8,646 bases of DNA. Source: an uncultured Spirochaetaceae bacterium. Its GTDB lineage: Bacteria > Spirochaetota > Spirochaetia > Treponematales > Treponemataceae. The stretch lies in assembly GCA_902796985.1 (NCBI GenBank), contig CADBRC010000319.1, positions 1-8,646 of the forward strand, given 5' to 3'. Every line of letters begins with the position of its first letter. The stretch's first letter is position 1. This document shows, in pieces, positions 1-6,312 of the stretch. The notes under the pieces were generated by a model. The model was not told where the DNA came from, searched no databases, and saw only the letters and a program-made list of their open reading frames with translations. A program made the translations under genes and the position numbers.

Positions 1-16
1 AGTTCTTACCTTGCAT

Positions 17-87
17 TCCCCGATTGTGTAATGGTAGCACTTCAGATTCTGGTTCTGACTGTGGGGGTTCGAATCCTCCTTGGGGAA
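17..87 (+). tRNA. tRNA-Gln (anticodon CUG)
   Basis: The sequence folds as a full cloverleaf. The acceptor stem is 17-23 with 80-86 (a U-A first pair, typical of tRNA-Gln, and one G-U pair). The D stem is 26-28 with 38-40. The anticodon stem is 42-46 with 54-58, with a seven-base loop at 47-53 and anticodon CTG at 49-51. The variable region has four bases, and the T stem is 63-67 with 75-79 around a TTCGAAT loop. The discriminator base is A87. The next bases are CGA, so CCA is not encoded and must be added by a nucleotidyltransferase. It reads CAG glutamine codons. Confidence 0.96.
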
Positions 88-235
88 CGATAAAAGCTGG
101 CAGTTCATCAGGACAGCCAGAAAGGCAAGTTCGCTGGACGGGTTGCCCTTCCCGCGAATTAGAGTGCAGATTCAAGTTATTGTAGCTTGGGTTTGTTTGC
201 CGGAGCCACAGTGCGATACCATCGCTTGTGGGTTT
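88..235 (+). other. Spacer between the two tRNA genes with two small hairpins
   Basis: These 148 bases hold no convincing gene. Two successive stem-loops can be drawn, each with a 5-bp stem and a 14-base loop: CTGGC at 97-101 with GCCAG at 116-120, and GGCAA at 124-128 with TTGCC at 143-147. Neither is followed by a U tract, so they are not intrinsic terminators. They could be processing structures in a joint tRNA precursor, or chance. A possible promoter for the second tRNA lies in the right half. Confidence 0.3.
193..222 (+). promoter_or_regulatory. Possible promoter of tRNA-Glu
   Basis: TTGTTT at 193-198 and TACCAT at 217-222 are separated by 18 bases, which would start transcription about 7 bases before the mature tRNA-Glu end at 236. 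The match is only moderate. Co-transcription with the upstream tRNA-Gln is equally possible, as no terminator separates them. Confidence 0.3.
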
Positions 236-307
236 GGTCCCTTCGTCTATCGGCTAGGACGAAAGATTCTCAATCTTTAAAGATGGGTTCAACTCCCGTA
301 GGGACCG
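236..307 (+). tRNA. tRNA-Glu (anticodon CUC)
   Basis: The acceptor stem is 236-242 with 300-306, fully paired. The anticodon stem is 262-266 with 274-278, with loop TTCTCAA at 267-273 and anticodon CTC at 269-271. A T arm with a GTTCAAC-type loop follows. G307 is the discriminator and the next bases are TAA, so CCA is not encoded. It reads GAG glutamate codons. The terminator at 313-340 follows directly, making this the last gene of the tRNA unit. Confidence 0.96.
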
Positions 308-312
308 TAAGC

Positions 313-340
313 AAAGACTTCCGCTGAGGAAGTCTTTTTT
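313..340 (+). terminator. Intrinsic terminator of the tRNA unit
   Basis: A perfect 10-bp stem (313-322 with 328-337) closes a five-base loop GCTGA and runs into six consecutive T residues (335-340). The A-rich start of the stem lets it work partly in reverse too. It insulates the tRNA genes from the promoter at 414-442. Confidence 0.93.
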
Positions 341-413
341 ATTTTAAACAAATTAAACGAAAGAAGAAACTCAGGCTCGTACTGAAAAAACGCAGGTTTC
401 GAGGGAAAAACAC

Positions 414-442
414 TTGTTTTCAAGCGCTTTCACGTGTACAAT
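414..442 (+). promoter_or_regulatory. Sigma-70-type promoter of the peptide-binding lipoprotein gene
   Basis: TTGTTT (-35, 414-419) and TACAAT (-10, 437-442) are separated by exactly 17 bases. Transcription would start near 449, giving a 5' leader of about 49 bases to the TTG start at 498. The promoter lies inside the longest open frame, which also opens at 414. This argues that the frame's first 28 codons are not translated. Confidence 0.7.
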
Positions 443-483
443 AGAAGCCGGTGGGAATATTATTTGTCACTTATCTTTTTTCC

Positions 484-487
484 AAGG
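484..487 (+). promoter_or_regulatory. Ribosome binding site that supports the TTG start at 498
   Basis: AAGG ends 10 bases before the TTG at 498. No in-frame ATG or GTG lies between the predicted transcription start and this TTG. The TTG also places the signal peptide exactly at the N-terminus. Confidence 0.5.
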
Positions 488-497
488 CAGGCATGCT

Positions 498-2483
498 TTG
501 AACAGATTCTTTCGTGCTGTGCCGCTCTTCTGTACGGCGGCAATTTTTCTTTCATGCGGAAACAAAACAACATCAACTTCTCCGGCAGTTCAGTCCGATG
601 ACGGCAAGCCCAGGAACTACACCTACCGTATGACGGGGTCCTGTCCGAGCACTTGGAGCCCGACGGACTGCCAGAACGCGAGCGACACGTTTCCCCTCGA
701 CTACACGTGCGATGCCCTGTATGAGTTCAACATGAACGAGACAAAGGACGGCTTCATCGTAGAGCCGGGAATGGCCGTCGATATGCCCGAGGACGTGACC
801 GCCTCCTACGCAGGACGTTACGGGATTCCCGAAGACGCGGCATCTGGCTACGCCTGGAAGATCCGGCTTCGGGACGACCTCTGCTGGGACGACGGCGAGA
901 AGATAGATGTCGGGGACTTCATCTATTCGGCCCAGCAGTTCCTGAACCCCAAGATGAAGAACTACCGCGCAAGCCTCCTCTATGAGGATTCCCTCCCCCT
1001 TGCCGGCGGCGAGGAGTACTACAACGGCGAAGGCGCATGGGAAGACGTGGGCCTCATAAAGGACGATGACCTGACGTTTACGCTCGTGCTCAAAACCTCG
1101 CTGACCCGGTTCATGTTCATCTACAACTCCAGCGCCCTGTCTCTGGTGAAAGAGAACGTGTACGAGGCCAACAAGAAAGAGTCCGGCGAACTTATCAAGA
1201 GCAGCTACGGAACAAGCGTCGAAACCTCAGCCTCCTACGGCCCCTACAAGGTCACTGCCTTCCAGGCAGACAAATCCATGACGATGAGCCGCAACGACAA
1301 GTGGCGGGGCTACCACGACGGAAAGCACGAAGGCCAGTACCAGACGACGGCAATCTACAACCAGTACATCATTGAGCATCAGACCATCATCTCCCTCTTC
1401 CTTCAGGGAGAACTTGACGAGACCGCACTGGACGCGAAGGATCTGGAGAAATACGGTTCCAGCGAGTACCGGATCATAAATCCCCTTTCCTATACCTGGA
1501 AGTTCAGTTTCAACACGGACCGGGCGGCCCTGAAGAAAAAGAACACCGCCGGAGAAAACCACCTTGCCGTCGGCAACCTGAATTTCCGCCACGGCATCTC
1601 GCTGGCTCTGGACAGGCAGAAGTACTGCGACACGGTGACGCCCGGGAGTACCCCCGAATACGGACTTCTGGACGATGCATTCATTGCCGACCCCGAGCGG
1701 AACATCCGCTACCGCGACACCCCTGAGGCCAGGGCGGCCCTGATGGACTTCTACGGCATCGACCGCTACGAAGACATCACGGGCTATGACATAGAGGCTG
1801 CACGCAGCTGCTTCAACAAAGCCTGGAATGAGCTTCTTGCCAGCGGGGACGCAAAGGCCGGGGACAATTTCTTCATCGACTTCCACACCTACAGCAACGA
1901 CGACGTGTACATGCGGACAATCGACTACCTGCAGACGGCTCTGAACGAGGGAACCAGAGGAACCCCCTTCGAGGGAAAGGTCACCGTCAGGCAGATAACT
2001 GATCAGGATTATTACGCGAACATGCGCAAAGGAAACGTGGACTGCGCCATGACCGCATGGGGCGGCTCCACATTTGACCCCTACGGCGTCCTCTGGTGCT
2101 ACTGCACGGCCGAACCCCTGCACGAATATGGATTCGATCCCTTCAAGGTGATGCATACGATAAACATTGACGGTACAGATGTGACCCTCAGCATGAACGG
2201 CTGGTACAAGGCCCTCTGTTCCGGAACATATTCCTCCGCAGCCTTCGACACGAGGAACAAAATCCTCGCCTCCTGCGAGGAAAAGCTGCTCTCCGGCTAC
2301 TATATGATTCCCGTCCGCGCCCATAATTCGAACGCAATGCTGTCCCAGCGCGTCGTCGAGGGAACGGACATCTACATCAACGAAATCCTCAAGCGCGGAG
2401 GCATGCAGTACCGGACCTACACGATGGATGACGACGAGTGGGCCGCCTACTGCGAGGCAAACAACCGGCAGCTGCAATACTAG
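498..2483 (+). CDS. Orphan family-5 (OppA-like) peptide-binding lipoprotein
   Basis: Predicted 661-residue extracytoplasmic solute-binding protein of the SBP_bac_5 family, which captures oligopeptides or similar ligands for ABC importers. The TTG start gives a short basic N-region (N-R-F-F-R), a hydrophobic core and lipobox F-L-S-C with the lipidated Cys at residue 20. The F at -3 fits the relaxed spirochete lipobox. A polar Ser/Thr-rich tether follows. Family hallmarks are WKIRLRDDLCWDDGE near residues 120-134 with a following DFIYSAQQFLNP stretch, the FRHGISLALDR segment in the central part, and MTAWGGSTFDPYG in the C-terminal third. It is longer than typical OppA (about 540 residues). The mature chain has 13 cysteines including the lipid anchor, unusual for a periplasmic binding protein. 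No permease or ATPase of the Opp type is nearby, so it is an orphan receptor or supplies a transporter encoded elsewhere. Substrate is unknown. Confidence 0.85.
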   Translation: MNRFFRAVPLFCTAAIFLSCGNKTTSTSPAVQSDDGKPRNYTYRMTGSCPSTWSPTDCQNASDTFPLDYTCDALYEFNMNETKDGFIVEPGMAVDMPEDVTASYAGRYGIPEDAASGYAWKIRLRDDLCWDDGEKIDVGDFIYSAQQFLNPKMKNYRASLLYEDSLPLAGGEEYYNGEGAWEDVGLIKDDDLTFTLVLKTSLTRFMFIYNSSALSLVKENVYEANKKESGELIKSSYGTSVETSASYGPYKVTAFQADKSMTMSRNDKWRGYHDGKHEGQYQTTAIYNQYIIEHQTIISLFLQGELDETALDAKDLEKYGSSEYRIINPLSYTWKFSFNTDRAALKKKNTAGENHLAVGNLNFRHGISLALDRQKYCDTVTPGSTPEYGLLDDAFIADPERNIRYRDTPEARAALMDFYGIDRYEDITGYDIEAARSCFNKAWNELLASGDAKAGDNFFIDFHTYSNDDVYMRTIDYLQTALNEGTRGTPFEGKVTVRQITDQDYYANMRKGNVDCAMTAWGGSTFDPYGVLWCYCTAEPLHEYGFDPFKVMHTINIDGTDVTLSMNGWYKALCSGTYSSAAFDTRNKILASCEEKLLSGYYMIPVRAHNSNAMLSQRVVEGTDIYINEILKRGGMQYRTYTMDDDEWAAYCEANNRQLQY

Positions 2484-2490
2484 GGAGAGA
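2482..2490 (+). promoter_or_regulatory. Ribosome binding site of nudC
   Basis: AGGGAGAGA overlaps the last bases of the preceding stop codon. Two ATGs follow. The one at 2492 ends after a few codons, so the ATG at 2496 is the real start. Confidence 0.6.
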
Positions 2491-2495
2491 AATGC

Positions 2496-3356
2496 ATGCC
2501 CCTTACGGAATACAGGGAGGGTGAAGACGGACTGCTCCGCCTCATCTTCCGCGGCAACGACATACTGATACGCACAGACGGGCAGCTCCCCTGGGAGGAC
2601 CGACTCGCCGATGACGGGCTCTTTTCCCGCCTGCTGGCATGCCCTTCAGACGGACAGGGTACTTCCGGAGACGGCCACCCCCGCTCCTTTACCGAGCGCG
2701 ATTACGGTTACGCTGCCCTCATGCTGGACGAAGGGACGGAGCTGCCGGACGGTTTTGCCAGCATTCCCCTCCGGGAATTCTTCTGGCAGACCAAGACCGA
2801 GGAAGAGCAGAAAAAAGGTCTTCCCTCCCGCCTCGGCTCGCTTGCCGCCCGCGCCCACGGCTTTTTGTCCCTGCTTTCAATATACCGCTTCTGTCCCCGC
2901 TGCGGGTCACGGCTCGCCTTTGACACGAAGGAAACCGCGATGCGCTGCAGCAATTCCGCGTGCGGCCGCCTGGACTTTCCCCACATAGAGCCTGCGGTCA
3001 TCGTGCTCGTCAGCCGGGGCGATGAGATCCTGCTCGTCAAGAACCGCAACTTCAGGCACGACTTCTACGGCTGTGTCTCGGGATTCGTCGAGATGGGCGA
3101 GAGCATAGAGGCCGCTGCCGCCCGGGAAGTGCAGGAGGAAACCGGGATAGAAATCCAGAACATCCGCTATGCGGGCAGTCAGGCCTGGCCCTTCCCCGAC
3201 CAGCTGATGCTCGCCTTCACCGCCGATTACAAGGCGGGCGAAATAGTGAAGCAGGAAGAAGAACTGCTGGACGCGGGCTGGTTCCGCCGGGACAATCTGC
3301 CCCCCATTCCGAACCCCGGGTCCGTAGCGTATAATCTGATAAAAGGGCATTTCTGA
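2496..3356 (+). CDS. nudC: NAD(H) pyrophosphatase, NudC-type Nudix hydrolase
   Basis: Predicted 286-residue cytoplasmic hydrolase that splits NAD(H) into NMN(H) and AMP; family members also remove NAD caps from RNA. The order is typical of NudC: a divergent N-terminal domain (residues 1-125), a zinc ribbon with C133, C136, C151 and C156, then the Nudix fold. The Nudix box runs from G196 to I218 (G-x5-E-x7-REVQEETGI) with all catalytic glutamates present. The NADH-specific motif lies at 228-238 and reads SQAWPFPDQLM, so the usual SQPWPFPxS is changed at its third position (P to A) and at its ninth (S to Q). The gene begins 12 bases after the peptide-binding lipoprotein gene with its own ribosome site and no terminator between, so the two are probably co-transcribed, although no functional link is evident. 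Length matches the family (about 260-310). Confidence 0.93.
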   Translation: MPLTEYREGEDGLLRLIFRGNDILIRTDGQLPWEDRLADDGLFSRLLACPSDGQGTSGDGHPRSFTERDYGYAALMLDEGTELPDGFASIPLREFFWQTKTEEEQKKGLPSRLGSLAARAHGFLSLLSIYRFCPRCGSRLAFDTKETAMRCSNSACGRLDFPHIEPAVIVLVSRGDEILLVKNRNFRHDFYGCVSGFVEMGESIEAAAAREVQEETGIEIQNIRYAGSQAWPFPDQLMLAFTADYKAGEIVKQEEELLDAGWFRRDNLPPIPNPGSVAYNLIKGHF

Positions 3357-3385
3357 TTGATAATAGCCTGTTTTTCCAGTAGATT
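3357..3385 (+). promoter_or_regulatory. Candidate promoter of trxA
   Basis: TTGATA (-35, 3357-3362) directly follows the nudC stop codon. TAGATT (-10, 3380-3385) follows a 17-base spacer. Transcription would start near 3392, leaving about 40 bases before the trxA start. The -10 match is 4 of 6, so the call rests mainly on spacing and position. Confidence 0.5.
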
Positions 3386-3420
3386 ACGCTCAGAGAGTTT
3401 TCAATCCTAATCAAACCCAT

Positions 3421-3427
3421 AAGGAGG
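3421..3427 (+). promoter_or_regulatory. Strong Shine-Dalgarno site of trxA
   Basis: AAGGAGG is a full match to the anti-Shine-Dalgarno sequence and ends five bases before the ATG at 3433. A competing ATG at 3429 in another frame is only one base from the site and opens an unrelated short frame, so 3433 is chosen. The strength of the site suggests high expression. Confidence 0.8.
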
Positions 3428-3432
3428 CATGT

Positions 3433-3744
3433 ATGTCCGTAGAACTGAACGAATCCAACTTCAGCCAGGAAGTCCTGGAGAGCAGCGTCCCCGTCCTCGT
3501 CGATTTCTGGGCGACCTGGTGCGGTCCCTGCAAGATGATGGGTCCGGTGCTGGAAGAGATTGCCGGCGAGCTGGACGGAAAGGTGAAAGTCTGCAAGGTC
3601 AACGTCGATGACAATCCCGAGCTTGCGGAGAAATACAACATTATGAGCATCCCCAACTTCATCCTCTTCAAGGGCGGGCAGGTTGCCGGGCAGCAGATAG
3701 GCGCGGTACCCAAGGAAGCCCTCGTCAAGATGCTGAATGCGTAA
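3433..3744 (+). CDS. trxA: Thioredoxin
   Basis: A 103-residue cytoplasmic thiol-disulfide oxidoreductase, a standard thioredoxin in length and fold. The redox site W29-C30-G31-P32-C33 sits in the canonical VDFWATWCGPCK context with the buried acid D24. The cis-proline is P74 in S-I-P-N-F, where many thioredoxins have S-I-P-T. A third cysteine, C54, lies on the central sheet. It reduces protein disulfides with electrons from thioredoxin reductase, which is not in this window. The gene has its own candidate promoter and a strong ribosome site, and it is followed without a gap by the DTW-domain gene. Confidence 0.97.
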   Translation: MSVELNESNFSQEVLESSVPVLVDFWATWCGPCKMMGPVLEEIAGELDGKVKVCKVNVDDNPELAEKYNIMSIPNFILFKGGQVAGQQIGAVPKEALVKMLNA

Positions 3745-4504
3745 CGGGGAAATGCAGTCAGAACAGCAGGAAGAAGAGCCGTTACGGGGCATCTGTTACA
3801 AGTGCCTCAGGCCGCTCGTCTCCTGCTACTGCAAGTACATCAAACCCTTTGACAGCGGGGTGAAATTCGTCCTCCTGATGCACCCGAAAGAGGCGAAACG
3901 GCAGCGGACGGGCACGGGCCGTCTGGCCCACCTGACGCTTGAAGGAAGCGAGATTCTGGTCGGCGTTGACTTCACTGAGAACGCCCGCCTGAACGCCCTG
4001 CTTTCCGACCCGGCATATTACCCTGTCCTCCTTTACCCCGGTCCCGACGCATGGACTGCCGGGAAGGAGGGCTTCAGGGAGAAGCTTGCAGGGCGGAAGC
4101 TTCTCGTCATCATCATCGACTCCACATGGGCATGTTCCAAGAAGATGATAAAGCTGTCCAAGAACGTTCTTGCCCTGCCAAAGTTTTCTTTTTCGGGCAG
4201 CTACCGGAGCATCTACACCTTCAAACGGGAGCCCAAAGAATACTGTGTCTCCAGCATCGAATCATGCTACTATCTCATCAAGGAGCTGCAGGCAGCTTCG
4301 ATAGTGCCTAAGGCCATAGAGCCGGAGCCGCTGATGGACGTGTTCAGGGAGCTTGTCAAATTCCAGCTGCAGAAAGAGAACGAGCGGATTTCGCTCGGAC
4401 TGCCGGGCACCCATGCCTACGACTGGAAATACACCACACTGAAAAAAGTACCGGGGGAAGAAGAGGGAGGCAGCCTCAGTCCGAGCCAGAGCCCAGCTCC
4501 CTGA
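3737..4504 (+). CDS. DTW-domain tRNA-uridine aminocarboxypropyltransferase
   Basis: Predicted 255-residue protein of the DTW family (TapT/YfiP-like), which transfers the 3-amino-3-carboxypropyl group of S-adenosylmethionine to a tRNA uridine, giving acp3U. An N-terminal metal-type cysteine cluster is present (C20, C23, C30, C32 in C-x2-C-x6-C-x-C), followed by the HPKEAKRQRTGTGR segment (49-62) and the signature D128-S-T-W131. A second conserved stretch, VSSIESCYYL, is at 171-180. The last 25 residues are low-complexity (E, G, S, P) and overlap the end of the convergent ANTAR gene by 29 bases. Two starts are possible: ATG 3737, overlapping the trxA end by 8 bases, or in-frame ATG 3752, which has GGGGA just upstream but very close. 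The cysteine cluster is intact with either. Translational coupling to trxA is likely. Confidence 0.88.
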   Translation: MRNGEMQSEQQEEEPLRGICYKCLRPLVSCYCKYIKPFDSGVKFVLLMHPKEAKRQRTGTGRLAHLTLEGSEILVGVDFTENARLNALLSDPAYYPVLLYPGPDAWTAGKEGFREKLAGRKLLVIIIDSTWACSKKMIKLSKNVLALPKFSFSGSYRSIYTFKREPKEYCVSSIESCYYLIKELQAASIVPKAIEPEPLMDVFRELVKFQLQKENERISLGLPGTHAYDWKYTTLKKVPGEEEGGSLSPSQSPAP

Positions 4505-5054
4505 CTATCTCCTGTGCAATCTGAATCCGCTTCTGGCAGCGGTTCATCGCCGTCTGCTCGATGTACCGGTGGGCTTCCTCCTCGCTCATTCCCTTGTGGG
4601 AGATAAGGAGCATTTTGGCGCGGTTGACGATGCGGATTTCTTCCAGCTTGTTCCTCAGCTGGACGGTCTTGTAAGTCAGCTGCTCGAACTTCGCCCTGAC
4701 AGCCATCGCCGCCTTTATCATGTTATAGAAATAGAAGAAATCGAACGGCTTGGTCACAGGCAGGATGCCGTATGCCTCCGTCCGGTATGATACCTGATCG
4801 AACAGCTCATTCGGTATAAGCAGGAGAACGGCGGAAGGAAGCCCCCCCGTCTCAGCGGCGAAGTCCTGACCGTCCCCGTCCGAGAAATCCACTATGATAA
4901 TCCCGAAGCTCTCCTCCATCAGCCTGCGCCGGGCCTCATTGAAGTCCGCCAGCTCAGTCAGCGCAAACAGGGGCGCTGTCAGCACCTGCTTGATGAGTAC
5001 AGAAAGTTTCGTGTCCTTGCTTACCAGAAGGACTTTCGTCGTGTCAGCTTCCAT
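4476..5054 (-). CDS. ANTAR-domain response-regulator-like RNA-binding protein
   Basis: Predicted 192-residue regulator of the AmiR/NasT type. Residues 1-120 form a receiver-like domain: D56 ends the IIIVD strand and K102-P103 is the conserved Lys-Pro, but the acidic pair expected after the first strand is replaced by S12-K13 in VLLVSKD. Phosphorylation by a kinase is therefore doubtful. A helical linker (about 118-140) leads to the ANTAR domain (about 135-185), recognised by NRAKMLL and by the EEEAHRYIEQTAMNR region. ANTAR proteins bind paired hairpins in leader RNA and block terminator formation. The gene lies 22 bases downstream of glnA. An AmiR-like gene downstream of glnA is known in Clostridium, where it is reported to act in antitermination of glnA. 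I infer a nitrogen-control role here. No cognate hairpin pair is visible in the window. Confidence 0.88.
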   Translation of the reverse strand: MEADTTKVLLVSKDTKLSVLIKQVLTAPLFALTELADFNEARRRLMEESFGIIIVDFSDGDGQDFAAETGGLPSAVLLLIPNELFDQVSYRTEAYGILPVTKPFDFFYFYNMIKAAMAVRAKFEQLTYKTVQLRNKLEEIRIVNRAKMLLISHKGMSEEEAHRYIEQTAMNRCQKRIQIAQEIVRELGSGSD

Positions 5055-5076
5055 GCAGCCCCGTACCCTCAGATTC

Positions 5077-6261
5077 CTAGGCTCCCAGGGCCTTTCTCAC
5101 GAATTCCGATCCGGCCTTTGCCCGTGCCTCATCCAGCGACTGCGGCAGCCGCGCAAGCTTCTCCGTGACGCTCTGAGGAGCGTTGAACAAATCCTCGTCC
5201 GTCGCGGGAGGCGGAGTCATGCGGTTTTTTATTCCGTCCAAAGCAGCATGTATGACAAGCGCGTATGCAAGGTAGGGGTTTGCCATCGTATCGGGCGAAC
5301 GCAGCTCCAGGCGCAGGCCGTCCTTGCTCGCAGGAATGCGGACCAGCTGAGACCGGTTCTCCTTGCCCCAGCAGATGTAGCAGGGAGCCTTCGCGGAGCC
5401 GAGCCGTTTGTAGGAGTCCTCCTCCGGATTCAGGTAGAAGGTCATCTCCCCGACGTGCGCGAGAATACCGGCGAGTGAATGCTTCAGAAGCTCCTTGTCG
5501 TCCTCGCCCCTGCTGCTTTTTACCGAGAGGTTTATGTGCATGCCGTTTCCCGGCTTACCCTCAAGGGGCTTTGGAGAAAAGTCCGCATACAGGCCGCTGC
5601 TGACCGCCTTGGTGCGGACAATCCACTTGAATGTAGAGGTGTTGTCCGCCGTCGTCAGCGCATCCGCATAGTGGAAGTCGATCTCGTTCTGGCCGGGACC
5701 TTCCTCGTGGTGGCTGGCTTCCGGCGTGATGCCCATCTGTTCCAGCGTGAAGCAGATTTCGCGCCGTATGTTCTCGCCCTTGTCATCCGGGGCTATGTCC
5801 ATGTAGCCCGCGTTGTCAAAAGGCTGCCGGGTGGGATTGCCGTCCGCGTCCAGCTTGAACAGGTAGAATTCCATCTCCGTCCCGACCCGGAACTCATAGC
5901 CCTCCTTCTTGGCGAGGGCGACGGCAGACTTGAGTATGTAACGGGAATCCTTCTCGTAGGGCCTGCCGTCGGGATACTGGATGTCACAGAACATCCGTAC
6001 AACCTTGCCGGTGGAGGGCCGCCAGGGAATAATCGTCAGCGTGGAGGGGTCGGGATGCAGGAAGAGGTCGGACTTGTCTGCCGTCTGGAATCCTTCTACA
6101 GACGACGCGTCAAAGCTTATGCCGTCGCTGAATGCCCTGTTGAGCTGGCCCGGCATAATCGAGACATTCTTCTGCCTGCCTGACAAATCAAAAAAAGCGA
6201 GGCGGATGAACTTTACGTCCTCCTCCTGAACAAAATCCAAAACATCCTGCTGCGTGTACAT
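5077..6261 (-). CDS. glnA: Glutamine synthetase, type I, short C-terminus
   Basis: Predicted 394-residue cytoplasmic enzyme making glutamine from glutamate, ammonia and ATP. The N-terminal beta-grasp domain (about 10-95) contains LSGRQKNVSI and FDASSVEGF. The catalytic domain shows the metal-binding E129 and E131 in TEMEFYLF, E186, E187 and E193 in HHEEGPGQNEIDF, H242 in NGMHINL, the flap K300-E301-N302-R303-S304, and ELRSPD with R321. The RLGSAKAPCYICW segment at 286-298 is typical of the Bacillus/Clostridium-like type I branch. No adenylylation-loop tyrosine motif of the GSI-beta class is evident. The chain stops about 40-50 residues earlier than the usual 440-residue enzyme, losing the C-terminal segment that locks the two hexamers together; all catalytic residues remain. 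The start ATG has GGGGAGG six bases upstream. It lies between the importer and the ANTAR regulator. Confidence 0.94.
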   Translation of the reverse strand: MYTQQDVLDFVQEEDVKFIRLAFFDLSGRQKNVSIMPGQLNRAFSDGISFDASSVEGFQTADKSDLFLHPDPSTLTIIPWRPSTGKVVRMFCDIQYPDGRPYEKDSRYILKSAVALAKKEGYEFRVGTEMEFYLFKLDADGNPTRQPFDNAGYMDIAPDDKGENIRREICFTLEQMGITPEASHHEEGPGQNEIDFHYADALTTADNTSTFKWIVRTKAVSSGLYADFSPKPLEGKPGNGMHINLSVKSSRGEDDKELLKHSLAGILAHVGEMTFYLNPEEDSYKRLGSAKAPCYICWGKENRSQLVRIPASKDGLRLELRSPDTMANPYLAYALVIHAALDGIKNRMTPPPATDEDLFNAPQSVTEKLARLPQSLDEARAKAGSEFVRKALGA

Positions 6262-6277
6262 AGCCTACCTCCCCGTT

Positions 6278-6306
6278 ACTATATATCGCATAAGGAAATT
6301 TGGCAA
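6278..6306 (-). promoter_or_regulatory. Candidate internal promoter of glnA
   Basis: On the minus strand TTGCCA (-35, 6301-6306) and TATAGT (-10, 6278-6283) are separated by 17 bases. Each hexamer matches 5 of 6 consensus bases. Transcription would start near 6271, giving a leader of only about 10 bases whose 5' end is the Shine-Dalgarno sequence GGGGAGG (6268-6274). This would let glnA and the ANTAR gene be expressed without the transporter genes. Confidence 0.6.
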
Positions 6307-6312
6307 GGGGAA

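Noticed and set aside
80..280. Short + strand open frame across the tRNA genes
   Set aside because: It overlaps both tRNA genes and the spacer and has no ribosome site or family similarity that I can see.
414..497. Extended N-terminus of the peptide-binding protein starting with TTG at 414
   Set aside because: The -35 and -10 elements lie inside this stretch, so its first codons would not be transcribed, and it would bury the signal peptide 28 residues in.
1227..2477. Long open frame (416 codons) on the minus strand antisense to the peptide-binding protein gene
   Set aside because: It mirrors a gene with strong family features, its product has no recognisable domain, and long antisense frames are expected opposite GC-rich codons.
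4527..4542. Hairpin with a six-base loop inside the ANTAR gene, considered as an ANTAR target
   Set aside because: On the coding strand the loop is GCCAGA, lacking A at position 1 and G at position 4; there is no second hairpin in tandem and no U tract.
5479..6183. Open frame on the + strand antisense to glnA
   Set aside because: glnA on the other strand has complete catalytic motifs; the antisense product shows no family features or ribosome site.
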